Assembly: GCF_003350345.1 (NCBI RefSeq)
Contig: NZ_QNVJ01000070.1
Coordinates: forward strand, 33,284-97,283
Reading direction: 5' to 3'
DNA length: 64,000 bases
Source of the DNA: Alkalilacustris brevis
GTDB lineage: Bacteria > Pseudomonadota > Alphaproteobacteria > Rhodobacterales > Rhodobacteraceae
A program made the position numbers and the translations under genes. This document shows positions 27,605 to 37,217 of this stretch, piece by piece. How positions within the stretch are numbered: the first letter of the stretch is position 1; every line of letters begins with the position of its first letter. The notes beneath the pieces were generated by a model that was not told the origin of the DNA, ran no database searches, and saw only the letters and a list, made by a program, of their open reading frames with translations.

Positions 27605-27961
27605 ATGTCTGAGGTTACCATCATCGGGATTGATCTGGCAAAGCGCGTCTTTCAGCTACACGGGGCGCGCCACGATGGGTCCGTGGTATTTCGCAAGAAG
27701 CTTTCACGCGGTCAGCTGCTTGCCTTCATCTCGCAGCATCCAGGTTGCGTTATCGCCATGGAAGCTTGCGCGACGGCGCACGGATGGGGCCGCGAGATTG
27801 AGAAGCTGAGGCATGACGTGCGCCTGATCCCACCGATCTATGTCAAGCCGTTCGTCAAGCGCCAGAAAAACGATGCGGCCGATGCCGAGGCGATCGTGGA
27901 GGCGGCTCTGCGCCCCACCATGCGCTTTGTCGCACTGAAGACGGCCGGCCAGCAGGCACGC
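27605..27961 (+). pseudogene. IS110-family transposase N-terminal remnant
   Basis: Starts at a normal ATG with the IS110 RuvC-like beginning IGIDLAKRVFQLHG, then AMEACATAHGWGREI and KRQKNDAADAEAI, which hold the first acidic residues of the DEDD site. The similarity stops at about VALKTAGQQARA, where the sequence switches into a different transposase. It is therefore truncated and inactive. Confidence 0.88.
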
Positions 27962-27966
27962 GCCAC

Positions 27967-28443
27967 CAGAGGTGCTGGGTTCACAAGACCGCCAATGTTC
28001 TCAACAAGTTCCCGAAATCGATGCAACCGGCGGTCAAGGCCGACCTGCGCGAGATCTGGCAGGCCGACACCCGCGCCGCAGCCGAGGCCGCACTGGACAC
28101 CTTCGCCGAGAAATATGGCGCCAAGAATGAGAAGGCGGTGACGTGCCTGACCAAGGACCGCGAGACCCTGCTGACCTTCTACGATTTCCCGGCCGAGCAT
28201 TGGGATCACCTGCGCACCGGCAACCCGATCGAGAGCGTGTTCGCCACCGTCCGGCACCGAACCGTGCGCACCAAGGGCGCGCTGTCGCACAAGACGGTGA
28301 AGCTCACGGTGTTCAAGCTCGTTCAGGCCGCCGCGAAGACGTGGCGGCGGCTGAAGGGCGCGAACCAGTTGCCAATGGTCATCGAAGGCGTCACATTCAC
28401 CGACGGTGTCGCCGCAACCGACACCAAAAACCGCGCCGCTTGA
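27967..28443 (+). pseudogene. IS256-family transposase C-terminal remnant
   Basis: In another frame from the IS110 piece, the sequence reads RCWVHKTANVLNKFPKSM and continues through DLREIWQADTRAAA, HLRTGNPIESVFATVRHR and a normal stop. This is the C-terminal third of an IS256 (mutator-type) transposase including the final glutamate region (PIESVF). The joint with IS110 is within about 6 bp of 27964. The N-terminal DDE part is missing. Confidence 0.88.
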
Positions 28444-28647
28444 TCACGCCGCGTCACCCAAAATCCCGCATAGCTCCCCGCCTTCACCACTGGACCCTCC
28501 CCACCGATGTACCGATGGGTTTGTGGCCGGACAAGAAAGGAAGCACTTCCTCAGCCGGCCACTTCGCAAAGGGTGGATAATTAGGGGGGTAAGATCAACG
28601 TATATGCCTGTATTTCTATTATAAAGCAGGCACTTGCTGCAAAAAAA
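28444..28647. other. Non-coding edge of the IS graveyard
   Basis: 204 bp between the IS256 remnant and the 3' end of tRNA-Phe. No gene is seen. The last 60 bp are AT-rich compared with the region. This is where an island attachment site would be expected, but no copy of the tRNA 3' end was found elsewhere in the window. Confidence 0.4.
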
Positions 28648-28722
28648 TGGTGCCCGGGGGCGGAATCGAACCACCGACACGAGGATTTTCAGTCCACTGC
28701 TCTACCCCTGAGCTACCCGGGC
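28648..28722 (-). tRNA. tRNA-Phe (GAA)
   Basis: 75 bases on the minus strand including encoded CCA. The acceptor stem GCCCGGG/CCCGGGC, D arm, T arm (GGTGG-TTCGATT-CCGCC) and anticodon loop CTGAAAA give anticodon GAA. Its 3' end faces the IS graveyard and the catabolic islands; its 5' end faces the core gene yacG. Confidence 0.95.
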
Positions 28723-28825
28723 ACGGGTTTTGGCGCTACCGCCTTGGGGTGGCGTTTTCTTAGGCGAGGGTCGGGATACTGTCCAGAGGTGTTGGCAAAA
28801 AATTCCGTGCCCTCGCGGCAGATTG

Positions 28826-29008
28826 TCAGTGGCGCGGGGCAGGCGGCGCGGGAGATTGCTCTTCGTCCTCTGCTTCGCTGCCGATCTCCTCTCCGGGGAT
28901 CGCATATTTGCCAGAGAACCATCGCCCCAGGTCGACATCGGCGCAGCGGCGCGAGCAGAAGGGGCGGTACTTGCGGTCGGTTTCGCGATTGCAGATCGGG
29001 CAGTGCAT
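28826..29008 (-). CDS. yacG: DNA gyrase inhibitor YacG (zinc-ribbon protein)
   Basis: 60 residues with the four-cysteine zinc site CPIC...CSRRC (CxxC-x15-CxxxC pattern) and DLGRWFSGKYAIPG, a segment conserved in YacG. YacG binds GyrB and inhibits gyrase. The ATG overlaps the stop of the upstream RNase gene (TGATG), so it is translationally coupled. The acidic, proline-rich tail is normal for the family. Confidence 0.92.
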   Translation of the reverse strand: MHCPICNRETDRKYRPFCSRRCADVDLGRWFSGKYAIPGEEIGSEAEDEEQSPAPPAPRH

Positions 29009-30066
29009 CAGTCACCTTGCGGGGCGAGGGATGTGGCCAGCGGCAGGCGGTCACGCCGCCGCTGCAGCTCGTAATGGCCCAGCGGGGTCCAGCCTGCAAG
29101 GCTTGTCTCGGCGGCGCTGCGGCGAAAGGCGGCGCGCAGGCTTTGTTCAAGCACCTGCCGGTCGCGCCGGGGCATCGGGGCAAAATCGACCGTGACCTGT
29201 CCCCCCAGCCCGCGCAGGCGCAACTGTCGGGGCAGTTCACGCGCCGCCGCGATATTGGCCTTGAGGCCCGCCGCCGGGCTGGTGTCGTGGCCGGTGTTGA
29301 TATCGACAGCAATCAGCGCGCGGGTCGGCTCAATCACCATGCCGGCACCGCCGGGCAGTGGCACCTCGGGGTGCAACAGGGCGGTGATGGCCTCGTCGGC
29401 GCCGTGGCGGGCGAGCGCGTCGGGGCCTTCGGCCATCGTGTCGGGGGCGGGCTGCGCCCATTCGCGCCAAGCCAAATGATGCGCATCGGGCGGCGCCAGA
29501 AGCAATGCGGGCGGGCCGTCGACATCGGCGAGAATGGCCTCACTGAGCGTGCGCAACTCGGCAATCTCGGCGGATACGTCCGCTGTCTCGGCGTCCTCGG
29601 CGGCGCTGCGCAAGATCAGCCCGAGATCGGGCTGGGCGCCGGCCATGGCCCGCGCTGCCAGGGTTTGCAGGGTCTGACGCGTCTCTGGTGCCTGAATGCC
29701 GCGCGCGATATTCAGCCCCGGCGCATCGGGCGTTATGATCGCATAGCGGCCTTTCAACAGCAGTCGCGTGGTCAGAGGCACGGCCTTGCCCGGCTCGGCA
29801 TGGCTTGAAACCTGCACGAGGATCGGCTGCCCCGGCCGCAGCCCCTTGACCTGCCGCAGAAAGCCCGAGGCCCCGCCGGGCAGGTCCACGAACACACCGC
29901 CCAGCCCCTTGACCGGCCGGCCAACGGTGCCGCGAAACAGGGTCTCCGGCGCGGGGCCGGCGCTTTCGGGCGGGTCTATGAACAGATCATCAAGTGCGCC
30001 GTCGATCATGCGCACGGCGGCCGTGCGGCCCGACATCTGCCCCAGAAGAACGGCGACCCCCTTCAT
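29008..30066 (-). CDS. Ribonuclease E/G-family protein, short form
   Basis: 352 residues from the ATG at 30066, which overlaps the maf stop (ATGA). It contains the S1-like N-terminal part with [15 protein letters not shown] and the RNase E/G catalytic region with [14 protein letters not shown], in which the aspartate binds Mg2+. At about 350 residues it is shorter than RNase G (around 490) and lacks the zinc-link and C-terminal scaffold, as is usual for the version found beside maf and yacG in Rhodobacterales. A main RNase E presumably exists elsewhere in the genome. Likely role: rRNA or mRNA processing. Confidence 0.85.
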   Translation of the reverse strand: MKGVAVLLGQMSGRTAAVRMIDGALDDLFIDPPESAGPAPETLFRGTVGRPVKGLGGVFVDLPGGASGFLRQVKGLRPGQPILVQVSSHAEPGKAVPLTTRLLLKGRYAIITPDAPGLNIARGIQAPETRQTLQTLAARAMAGAQPDLGLILRSAAEDAETADVSAEIAELRTLSEAILADVDGPPALLLAPPDAHHLAWREWAQPAPDTMAEGPDALARHGADEAITALLHPEVPLPGGAGMVIEPTRALIAVDINTGHDTSPAAGLKANIAAARELPRQLRLRGLGGQVTVDFAPMPRRDRQVLEQSLRAAFRRSAAETSLAGWTPLGHYELQRRRDRLPLATSLAPQGD

Positions 30067-30638
30067 GATACCGGCCACACCGGATAGCCCGCTGCCCCGA
30101 GCAGCGCCGCGGTTTCAGCCAGCGGCAGCCCCACGACGCCGGTGAACGATCCCGATATCCACGGGATGAACGCCCCGGCCCGGCCCTGAATGCCATAACC
30201 CCCGGCCTTGCCGCGCCATTCGCCGCTGGCCAGGTAGGCGTTGAGTTCATTGTCCGAGAGCCGCTTCATCCGCACGGCTGTTACCACGTCACGTTGCCAT
30301 ATGCGCGCGCCCAGCCGCAGCACCACTGCGGTGATGACCCGGTGGCGCCGCCCGCCCAGCGCCGTGAGGAAGGCGGCGGCTTCACCTGCATCCGAGGGTT
30401 TGCCCAGGATGCGCCGGCCAAGTGCCACGGTGGTATCGGCGCAAAGCACCAGTTCGTCCTCCGCAGCATCAACCGCGCGCGACTTCTCCAGCGCGATGCG
30501 CATGCAGTAGTTGCGCGGCAGCTCGCCACGGACGGGGGTTTCGTCGATATCCGCCGGCGCGATGCGGTCGGGTGTCACGCCAAGCTGCGCCAGCAGATCC
30601 CTGCGGCGCGGACTGGCCGACCCCAGAACAAGCCGCAC
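30063..30638 (-). CDS. maf: Maf-family nucleoside triphosphate pyrophosphatase
   Basis: 191 residues starting [18 protein letters not shown], the Maf substrate-binding loop. [14 protein letters not shown] (catalytic aspartate) and [11 protein letters not shown] are also conserved. Maf proteins hydrolyse non-canonical or modified nucleoside triphosphates (house-cleaning) and can affect septum formation. It lies 4 bp after infA and overlaps the RNase gene by ATGA. Confidence 0.93.
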   Translation of the reverse strand: MRLVLGSASPRRRDLLAQLGVTPDRIAPADIDETPVRGELPRNYCMRIALEKSRAVDAAEDELVLCADTTVALGRRILGKPSDAGEAAAFLTALGGRRHRVITAVVLRLGARIWQRDVVTAVRMKRLSDNELNAYLASGEWRGKAGGYGIQGRAGAFIPWISGSFTGVVGLPLAETAALLGAAGYPVWPVS

Positions 30639-30642
30639 GGCC

Positions 30643-30861
30643 TTACTTGAAACGATAATTGATACGACCCTTGGTCAGGTCGTAGGGGGTCATTTCCACT
30701 TGAACCCGGTCGCCCGCCAGAACACGGATGCGGTTCTTGCGCATCTTGCCTGCCGTGTGCGCGATGATTTCATGGCCGTTTTCAAGCTCGACCCTGAATG
30801 TCGCGTTCGGCAGGAGTTCCTTAACGACACCGGGAAATTCGAGCAATTCTTCCTTGGCCAT
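30643..30861 (-). CDS. infA: Translation initiation factor IF-1
   Basis: 72 residues beginning [20 protein letters not shown] with a single S1/OB fold ([29 protein letters not shown]), the exact length of bacterial IF-1. An in-frame start at 30903 is ignored because the conserved protein begins at 30861. IF-1 binds the ribosomal A site during initiation. It is first in the infA-maf-rng-yacG group. TTGAAA with a 17-base spacer and CATTTA, overlapping the end of the nitrilase gene, could be its own promoter. Confidence 0.97.
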   Translation of the reverse strand: MAKEELLEFPGVVKELLPNATFRVELENGHEIIAHTAGKMRKNRIRVLAGDRVQVEMTPYDLTKGRINYRFK

Positions 30862-30917
30862 TGTCACTCCATCACCTTGTCGCTCGCCCATATTTGCGAA
30901 CATGCGCTTAAATGCGC

Positions 30918-31850
30918 TTATTGGCCCTGTTTTTCAAGGGGGTTGTCGTCGCTTTGCCGGATTTCAACCTGCGCGCAGCGCGTGATCTGCTCATTCCAAT
31001 GGCTGAAGTTGCGCACGCCCCCCTGGCTGCGGACCTCGGCAATCGCCTTGCGCGAGACCTTGGCGAAGGCCCAGCCGGGTTCATTCAACGCGGTTTCCGT
31101 CAGAATGCCGGTGTCTGGCCAGCCGGTATCGGGCGGTCCGTAAATGGCCGCGCAGCCGATGTTGTGATCGACTGGCGGGCACCATTCAGCGGCGCCGACG
31201 GTCGCAGAATGGACGGTGACGCACTGGTTTTCCAGCGCGCGCGCCATTGCCCCCACGCGCACGCGGGTAAATCCGGCGCGGGTTTCGGTGCAGGACGGCA
31301 CAAGCAGAATTTCCGCGCCTGCCTCGGAAAATGCGCGGGCAAACAGGGGGAATTCGCTGTCATAGCAGATCAGGATGCCGATGCGCCCCAACTCGGTGAT
31401 GAAGAGTGTCAGCGCATTCCCCGGCACGACATCGAGCGGTGCGCGTTCATAGGGGGTCATGACCTGCTTGTCCTGATGGCCAAGCACGCCGTCCGGGCCG
31501 AAGAAGGTCGCCCGGTTGACCGGGCGCTCAATCCCGTCGAAGACCGGGCCGGAGCCGCCCAGGATGTGCACCCGATGTTTCGCGGCAAGCGCGGCGAGCA
31601 GCGCATCGGCCTGCGCGCGCCGTTCGGCTGCCGCAGCCAGTGCGCGCTTCGGGTCGGCAGCCGCCGCCGCGCCGGCAAGCGAGGCCAGCTCCATCGCGCC
31701 ATATTCGGGAAAGACCAGCAGATCGGCACCTTTGCCAGCGGCCTCGCCAACCCAGCGGGTCAGCTTTTCTTCAACCGAAGCCCAGCTTTCATGCCACTCC
31801 AGCGGGTAGGCGGCCGAGGCGATGCTGATCGTATCCCGCCTGGTTGTCAT
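30918..31850 (-). CDS. Carbon-nitrogen hydrolase (nitrilase/amidase superfamily)
   Basis: 310 residues with the Glu-Lys-Cys catalytic triad: glutamate in VFPEYG, lysine in [11 protein letters not shown], cysteine in [12 protein letters not shown]. Family members hydrolyse amides or nitriles; the specific substrate is not evident. Its start overlaps the argB stop (ATGA). Being in a conserved core operon argues for housekeeping or metabolite-repair function rather than catabolism. Confidence 0.88.
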   Translation of the reverse strand: MTTRRDTISIASAAYPLEWHESWASVEEKLTRWVGEAAGKGADLLVFPEYGAMELASLAGAAAAADPKRALAAAAERRAQADALLAALAAKHRVHILGGSGPVFDGIERPVNRATFFGPDGVLGHQDKQVMTPYERAPLDVVPGNALTLFITELGRIGILICYDSEFPLFARAFSEAGAEILLVPSCTETRAGFTRVRVGAMARALENQCVTVHSATVGAAEWCPPVDHNIGCAAIYGPPDTGWPDTGILTETALNEPGWAFAKVSRKAIAEVRSQGGVRNFSHWNEQITRCAQVEIRQSDDNPLEKQGQ

Positions 31851-32758
31851 GGCTGCGTCTGGGCTGGCGCCTGACTGTTTCGCGGTGCCGAACGGGGGCC
31901 GCGAATCAAGCTGCCCGCGCCATGTTCGGTAAACAGCTCCAGCAGGCAGGCATTGGCCGCCCGGCCATCGAGGATGACCACCGCCCGCACCCCGCCTTCG
32001 ATCGCGGCCAGGGCGGTTTCGGTCTTGGGGATCATCCCGCCTGCGATCACACCGGCTTCGGTCAGCGCGCGCACCTGTTCGGGTTTCATGTCGGTGATCA
32101 CCTCGCCCGAGGCATCCTTGACCCCCGCCACATCGGTCAGCAGCAGCAGCCGGTCGGCCTTCAGCGCGGCGGCCAGTGCCCCAGCGGCGGTGTCGCCGTT
32201 GATGTTGAAGGTCTCACCCGCGCGGCCGTGCCCGATGGGGGCCACGACGGGGATCATCCCGGCATCGAACAGCCGCGTAAGCACTTCGGGGTTCACCTCG
32301 TCGGGGCGGCCGACAAAGCCCAGGTCCGGGTCATCCGGCGAGCAGGTGATCAGCCGCGCATCCTTGCCCGAAAGGCCAACCGCCTTGCCGCCCTGATCGT
32401 TGATCGCCTGCACGATGCGCTTGTTGATCAGCCCCGACAGAACCATCTCGACCACCTCGATGGTGGCCGCGTCGGTCACGCGCTTGCCGCGCACGAAATC
32501 CGACGTGATGCCCAGCCGGCCCAGCAGGTCGTTGATCATCGGCCCGCCGCCATGCACGATCACCGGGTTGACGCCGACCTGGCGCATCAGAACCACGTCG
32601 CGGGCAAAGCTGGCCATGGCATCCTCGTCGCCCATCGCGTGGCCGCCGAACTTGATCACCACGATGGCGCCGGTATAGCGCTGCAGGTACGGCAGGGCCT
32701 CGGAGAGCGTCCGGGCGGTGGCGATCCAGTCACGGGTCATGGCGGTCTGCTTCTTCAT
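31847..32758 (-). CDS. argB: Acetylglutamate kinase
   Basis: 303 residues. VIKFGGHAM (ATP site), [11 protein letters not shown] (acetylglutamate-binding glycine loop), and [20 protein letters not shown] are all typical of ArgB. It phosphorylates N-acetyl-L-glutamate in arginine synthesis. The ATG at 32740 (MTRDW) is an alternative start with a good AAGAAG ribosome site; the longer form is given. It lies 91 bp after engB and overlaps the nitrilase-type gene. Confidence 0.96.
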   Translation of the reverse strand: MKKQTAMTRDWIATARTLSEALPYLQRYTGAIVVIKFGGHAMGDEDAMASFARDVVLMRQVGVNPVIVHGGGPMINDLLGRLGITSDFVRGKRVTDAATIEVVEMVLSGLINKRIVQAINDQGGKAVGLSGKDARLITCSPDDPDLGFVGRPDEVNPEVLTRLFDAGMIPVVAPIGHGRAGETFNINGDTAAGALAAALKADRLLLLTDVAGVKDASGEVITDMKPEQVRALTEAGVIAGGMIPKTETALAAIEGGVRAVVILDGRAANACLLELFTEHGAGSLIRGPRSAPRNSQAPAQTQP

Positions 32759-32849
32759 TGGCGGGGCTTTCGAGGAATGATCGCTCTGGTATCCGGTTGC
32801 GGCGCCGCTGCCAAGGGTGGCGGGTGCTGGCGTAGCGGTTTTGCCGCGC

Positions 32850-33503
32850 TCAGGCTTGCGCGGCGATGATCGCCCGCAAGGTGGGAATGCCTTCGCCTGT
32901 GACCGAAGAGGTCAGCACCAGCTCGGGAAAGGCCGCGGGGTGTTTGGCCAGCCCCGCGCGCACTTGGGCGAGGTTCTTTTCGCGGGTTGCGGCATTGACC
33001 TTGTCGGCCTTGGTCAGCACGACCTGAAACGTCACTGCCGCACGGTCAAGAAGGCCCATGATCTCGGTGTCGGGCTTTTTCAGCCCGTGGCGCAGGTCCA
33101 CCAGTACGAAAGCCCGGCGTAATGTGGGCCGCCCGGCCAGATAGTCCTTGAGCAGGCGCTGCCATTTCTCGACCACTGCTACTGGCGCCTCGGCAAAGCC
33201 ATAGCCGGGCAGGTCAACGATGTAATGGCTTTCGCCAGCGGTGAAATAGTTGATCTCCTGCGTGCGGCCGGGAGTGTTGGAGGTGCGTGCCAGCGCCTTG
33301 CGGCCGGTCAGCGCATTGATCAGGCTCGATTTGCCGACATTCGAGCGCCCCGCGAAACAGACCTCTGGCCGGTCGGCGGGCGGCAGCCCCGACATCGCCA
33401 CCACCCCCTTGAGGAAATCGACCTGGCCCGCAAACAGTTTGCGCCCGCGCTCCAGTTCGGCCGCGTCGGGTTCCTCGGCGATATGGAAGGGGAGCGTGGT
33501 CAT
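32850..33503 (-). CDS. engB: Ribosome biogenesis GTPase EngB (YihA/YsxC)
   Basis: 217 residues with G1 [10 protein letters not shown]2 threonine in NTPGRTQ, G3 DLPGYGFA and G4 TKADK, in the EngB spacing. EngB helps assemble the large ribosomal subunit. The ATG at 33503 overlaps the stop of the acetyltransferase gene (ATGA); the frame is open further upstream but conservation begins here. Confidence 0.95.
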   Translation of the reverse strand: MTTLPFHIAEEPDAAELERGRKLFAGQVDFLKGVVAMSGLPPADRPEVCFAGRSNVGKSSLINALTGRKALARTSNTPGRTQEINYFTAGESHYIVDLPGYGFAEAPVAVVEKWQRLLKDYLAGRPTLRRAFVLVDLRHGLKKPDTEIMGLLDRAAVTFQVVLTKADKVNAATREKNLAQVRAGLAKHPAAFPELVLTSSVTGEGIPTLRAIIAAQA

Positions 33504-34159
33504 GTGGCGGCCCTCAGGGCGTCGATATCGGCACCGCGAATGGCGCCAAGGTTTCGGGTGATCTTTGCAACGGGCCAAGCCCACCAGGCAATGTCAAGCA
33601 ACGCAGAGACGGTATCTGCGTCAAACCGCTGTCGCAACTCGCGTGCGGGGTTGCCGCCAACGACCGCATATGGCGCGACATCTTGGGTGACGACCGCGCG
33701 CGCAGCAATGATCGCGCCGGGGCCGACGGTCACGCCGGGCATTATCCAGGCCTCGCTGCCAATCCAGACATCGGCGCCGATGCGGGTGTCGCCACGCATG
33801 CCTTTCGCCCAGCTTTCCGGGTCGAAACCGGCCTCCCAGCCATTTGCGAAGATGTTGAAGGGATAGGTCGAGAACCCGTCCATCGCATGATTGGCGCCAC
33901 TCATGATGATCTGTGCGCCGGTCCCGATGGCGCAAAACGGCCCGATGATCAACCGGTCGCCGACAAAGTCGAAGTGATAGCGCACGTTGCGGTCAAAAAA
34001 TGCTTCGGGCTGGTCAGGGTCGTCGTAATAGCTGTAGGCGCCAGCCTCGACATTGGGCCGCCCTTGTGCAAGCGGGCGCAGGAACACCACGCGCGGGTGG
34101 CCGGGCATCGGGTGCAGTATGTCCGGGTCGGGGCCGTTATGCTGACATGCGTCTGTCAT
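33500..34159 (-). CDS. CatB/Vat-like xenobiotic O-acetyltransferase (left-handed beta-helix)
   Basis: 219 residues. Hexapeptide-repeat strands ([44 protein letters not shown] [13 protein letters not shown]) and the loop with [13 protein letters not shown], whose histidine is the catalytic base, match the xenobiotic acetyltransferase group (chloramphenicol/streptogramin type). In a housekeeping operon it is more likely a general metabolite O-acetyltransferase than a drug-resistance gene. Start and stop both overlap neighbours. Confidence 0.88.
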   Translation of the reverse strand: MTDACQHNGPDPDILHPMPGHPRVVFLRPLAQGRPNVEAGAYSYYDDPDQPEAFFDRNVRYHFDFVGDRLIIGPFCAIGTGAQIIMSGANHAMDGFSTYPFNIFANGWEAGFDPESWAKGMRGDTRIGADVWIGSEAWIMPGVTVGPGAIIAARAVVTQDVAPYAVVGGNPARELRQRFDADTVSALLDIAWWAWPVAKITRNLGAIRGADIDALRAAT

Positions 34160-34962
34160 GGTATCAAAACCTGATCGCCGGGGCTGATCTCGCCCCCGTC
34201 AAGCACCGTCACATAAACACCGAAGTCACGATGACCATAGGCATCTTTCAAAGCCCCCAGCGTGTCGGCATCCAGCGCGCCGGTTTCGGGATTGGCGCAG
34301 GTGGCCTTGCAACGGGTGATGCGCCGCTCGACGCGCAGACGGGTGGCGCCGATGCATATCTCGCGCCCGACCAGATCGAACTCGACCCAGGGCGGCAGCC
34401 CGTCCACCCAGAGGTTGCCGCGAAAACGGTGGATCGAGAGCGGCACGCCCATCTGCGCCTCGAGCGCGCGCAACGAGCCGAGGCTGAGCAGCGAAACGAA
34501 AGGTTCCGGCCGGTCGGTCAACCCACCCTCCTGCAATGTGACAAGCGCTTGCGGCGCGGGCAGGTCAGCAGGCCAGAGCGGATGCAGCCAGGAAATCAGC
34601 GCCTTACCCGCGCCTGGCGCGGCGGGGCGAATATCCAGCCTGCCGGCCTTGGGGTGGGTCAGGGCCAGGCGCGCGTCATTGCCTTCCGCTGTGGCTTCCG
34701 CGCGGATGGCCATAAGCTCGGGCGCGGCTACCCCGCGCAAGAACCGCCCCTTTGGCACCCAGCTGTCGATAACGCCGCCGGGGCCGGGGGCGATGTCGGC
34801 CTCTGCATGGGCGACCGCCCAACGGCGATCCAGCGGCAACCTGCGGCCCGGCGCAAGCCGGACGCGCGCCAGTTCCTCGTGACCGATGGCCTTGATCGGG
34901 TGGCGACAGACATGGGCAAGCCGCCCGGTCATTTCGCCCGGTGCAGACCCACCCGATGCCAT
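34156..34962 (-). CDS. MOSC-domain protein (molybdenum cofactor sulfurase C-terminal-like)
   Basis: 268 residues. An N-terminal MOSC_N-type beta-barrel ([22 protein letters not shown]) and a MOSC domain near residues 140-265 ([20 protein letters not shown], then [15 protein letters not shown] with the conserved cysteines). MOSC proteins include amidoxime-reducing and sulfur-transfer Mo enzymes. The ATG at 34962 shares a base with the yidC stop (TGATG). Confidence 0.9.
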   Translation of the reverse strand: MASGGSAPGEMTGRLAHVCRHPIKAIGHEELARVRLAPGRRLPLDRRWAVAHAEADIAPGPGGVIDSWVPKGRFLRGVAAPELMAIRAEATAEGNDARLALTHPKAGRLDIRPAAPGAGKALISWLHPLWPADLPAPQALVTLQEGGLTDRPEPFVSLLSLGSLRALEAQMGVPLSIHRFRGNLWVDGLPPWVEFDLVGREICIGATRLRVERRITRCKATCANPETGALDADTLGALKDAYGHRDFGVYVTVLDGGEISPGDQVLIP

Positions 34963-36779
34963 CACTCGGAGTCCTTGCTTTTTCGGGTGGGCAGGCTGCT
35001 GCGGATATTGCCCAGCAGATCAGGCTTGTGCCCGGTCGAACGCATGATCAGGTACTGCTGCGAGAAGGTGATCACGTTGTTGGCGATCCAGTAGAGCACC
35101 AGCCCCGAGGCAAAACCGCCCAGGATGAACATGAAGACCCACGGCATCCAGTTGAAGATCATCGCCTGGGTCTTGTCGGGCGGCGCGGGGTTGAGCCGCA
35201 TCTGCAGCCACATCGACACGCCCAGCAAGATCGGCAGGATGCCGATGAAGATCAGCGCCATGATGCTGTTGGGATCGGGCGTGCCCCAGGGCAGAAGCCC
35301 GAAGAGGTTCATGAGCGAGGTCGGGTCGGGTGCGGACAGATCCTGGAACACCCCGAACCACGGCGCATGCCGCAGCTCGATGGTGACGAAGATCACCTTG
35401 TAGAGCGAGAAGAAGATCGGGATCTGCAACAGGATCGGCAGGCAGCCCGCGGCCGGGTTGACCTTCTTTTCCTTGTAGAGCCTGACCATCTCCTGCTGGA
35501 GCTTCTGGCGGTCGTCGCCAGCGCGTTCCTTGATCGCCTGCATCTCGGGTTGCAGCTCTTTCATCTTGGCCATGGAGACATAGGACTTCCAGGCCAGCGG
35601 CAACAGCACCGCCTTGATGATGAAGGTCAGCGCGATGATCGACCAGCCCATGTTGCCGATGAAGCCGTTGATCCAGTAGAGCACCGCGAAGATCGGCTTG
35701 GTCAGGAAGAAGAACCAGCCCCAGTCGATCGAGTCGACGAAACGGTCGATGCCCAGGTCGTTCTGGTAGTTGCGGATCGTCGTCCATTCCTTGGCGCCGG
35801 CGAACAGCATGGTGGTGACTTCATGCCCCGCGCCGGGCGCAAGGGTCACGGCGGGCATGTCGACACGGGTCTGATAGACATCGCGGCTTTCGACATAGCG
35901 CGACACCGCCGTAAAGGGCTGGCCCGGCTGCGGGATCAGCGTGGCCATCCAGTATTTGTCGGTGAACCCGATCCAGCCGTTCGATTCGACCTCGGTGTGC
36001 TCGGCATTGGCGCCTTCCCGCTCGAGGAAGCGGTAGCTGGTCATGTTGGAATAGCTGTCTTCGTTCAGTGTGCCATCCGACATCTGCAACATGCCTTCAT
36101 GCAGGATGAAGAAATTGGTCGTATCGGAGGGCTCGCCATGGCGGGCGATGATACCGTATGGCGCCAGGCGGACATCGCCTTCGGTGCTGTTCACGACACT
36201 CTGGGTGACAGAGAACATGTAGTTGTCGTCAACCTCGAAGCGGCGCAGAAAGGTCATGCCGCGCGCATTTTCCCATTCCAGGATGAGCGGCCGGCCGGGG
36301 GCGAGGGTTTCGCCTTCGCGCAAGCTCCATTCGGTGTTGGGGCCGGGCACATCGGCGAAATCGAGCGCGCCGCCGGGCGCCCAGCCGTAAATCGCGTAGA
36401 AGGCCTCGGGGCCGTCGACCGGCTTGAGCAGCTGGACGATCGGCGAGTCCTCGTCCAGCGTTTCGCGATAGTCGCGCAGCGACAGGTCATCGAGCCGGCC
36501 ACCCATCAGCGAAATCGTCCCGGTCAGGCGCGGGGTTTCGATCGCCAGGCGCGGGGTGTCGGCGGTTTCATCGGGGGCTTCGCTTTCGCCCGCAGCGGGC
36601 GCCTCGCCCGGTGCCTCACCTGGCGCGGGGGGCGGGGTGAGCCCGTCGCCTTCGATCACCGCCTCCTGTCCGGGGCTTTCCGGGGCCGGCTCGGGGGGCG
36701 GGAACACCACGAACCAGACAAGGATCACCAGGAAGCTGAGGACCGTGGCGAGGAGGAGGTTCTTGTTCTGATCGTCCAT
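34962..36779 (-). CDS. yidC: Membrane protein insertase YidC
   Basis: 605 residues: an N-terminal membrane anchor (LLLATVLSFLVILVWFVVF), a proline/alanine/glutamate-rich linker (residues 30-75), the periplasmic beta-sandwich (to about 350), and five C-terminal membrane segments including GNMGWSIIALTFIIKAVLLP and the cytoplasmic QEMVRLYKEKKVNPAAGCLP. YidC inserts and folds inner-membrane proteins with or without Sec. It heads the minus-strand series toward engB and argB. Unusually, ttcA and an EAL gene separate it from yidD and rnpA. Confidence 0.97.
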   Translation of the reverse strand: MDDQNKNLLLATVLSFLVILVWFVVFPPPEPAPESPGQEAVIEGDGLTPPPAPGEAPGEAPAAGESEAPDETADTPRLAIETPRLTGTISLMGGRLDDLSLRDYRETLDEDSPIVQLLKPVDGPEAFYAIYGWAPGGALDFADVPGPNTEWSLREGETLAPGRPLILEWENARGMTFLRRFEVDDNYMFSVTQSVVNSTEGDVRLAPYGIIARHGEPSDTTNFFILHEGMLQMSDGTLNEDSYSNMTSYRFLEREGANAEHTEVESNGWIGFTDKYWMATLIPQPGQPFTAVSRYVESRDVYQTRVDMPAVTLAPGAGHEVTTMLFAGAKEWTTIRNYQNDLGIDRFVDSIDWGWFFFLTKPIFAVLYWINGFIGNMGWSIIALTFIIKAVLLPLAWKSYVSMAKMKELQPEMQAIKERAGDDRQKLQQEMVRLYKEKKVNPAAGCLPILLQIPIFFSLYKVIFVTIELRHAPWFGVFQDLSAPDPTSLMNLFGLLPWGTPDPNSIMALIFIGILPILLGVSMWLQMRLNPAPPDKTQAMIFNWMPWVFMFILGGFASGLVLYWIANNVITFSQQYLIMRSTGHKPDLLGNIRSSLPTRKSKDSE

Positions 36780-37217
36780 GAAAACCCGTGCCCGTCGATT
36801 TTGACTCGTGCGCCGTTCAACAGGGCCGCGTCGCCGCCGTCAAGCGCTTTTCCCCGACTCACCCGGCTGTGCGCGGGGCGTAGGCCCACGCGATGGCGCG
36901 GGGGCACGCCACCTTGGACAAGCTGCGGGGACGTAAATCGCGGTTTCGGGTGCCGCTGGCCTGGCTGTGATGCGCGGGCGGGATGCCATTCTGTCACTCT
37001 GTTTCGGCAGGATGCACATTTGGCGCGCGCCGGATGCCTTCGGCGAGGATATTTTCGCCAAGAAGAAGGGCCGTGCGCCCGGCAAAGCTTTGCCGGATGG
37101 GTGCCGCGCCGGGGTGTTCGCAAGATGCTCGCTCGGGCGCGTGAGGCGCCGGGGCGTCGCCGCCTGCCTGCAATTCCGGCGCAGGCAACAGCTGCCCCTT
37201 TTGGTGGGCGGGTGTGC
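36780..37217. other. 438-bp intergenic region upstream of yidC
   Basis: No gene seen. It should hold the yidC promoter. A segment near 37038-37065 (CTTCGGCGAGGATATTTTCG followed by CCAAGAAGAAGG) resembles short intergenic motifs that recur in Rhodobacteraceae genomes; this is from memory and not tested. No second copy was found in the window. Confidence 0.35.

Noticed and set aside
28735..28770. Plus-strand terminator between tRNA-Phe and yacG
   Set aside because: A 7-bp stem with TTTTCTT is present, but no plus-strand gene ends there; could be chance.
33500..34159. Chloramphenicol/streptogramin resistance gene
   Set aside because: The acetyltransferase fold matches, but it is embedded with overlapping starts and stops in a housekeeping operon; a resistance role is not supported.
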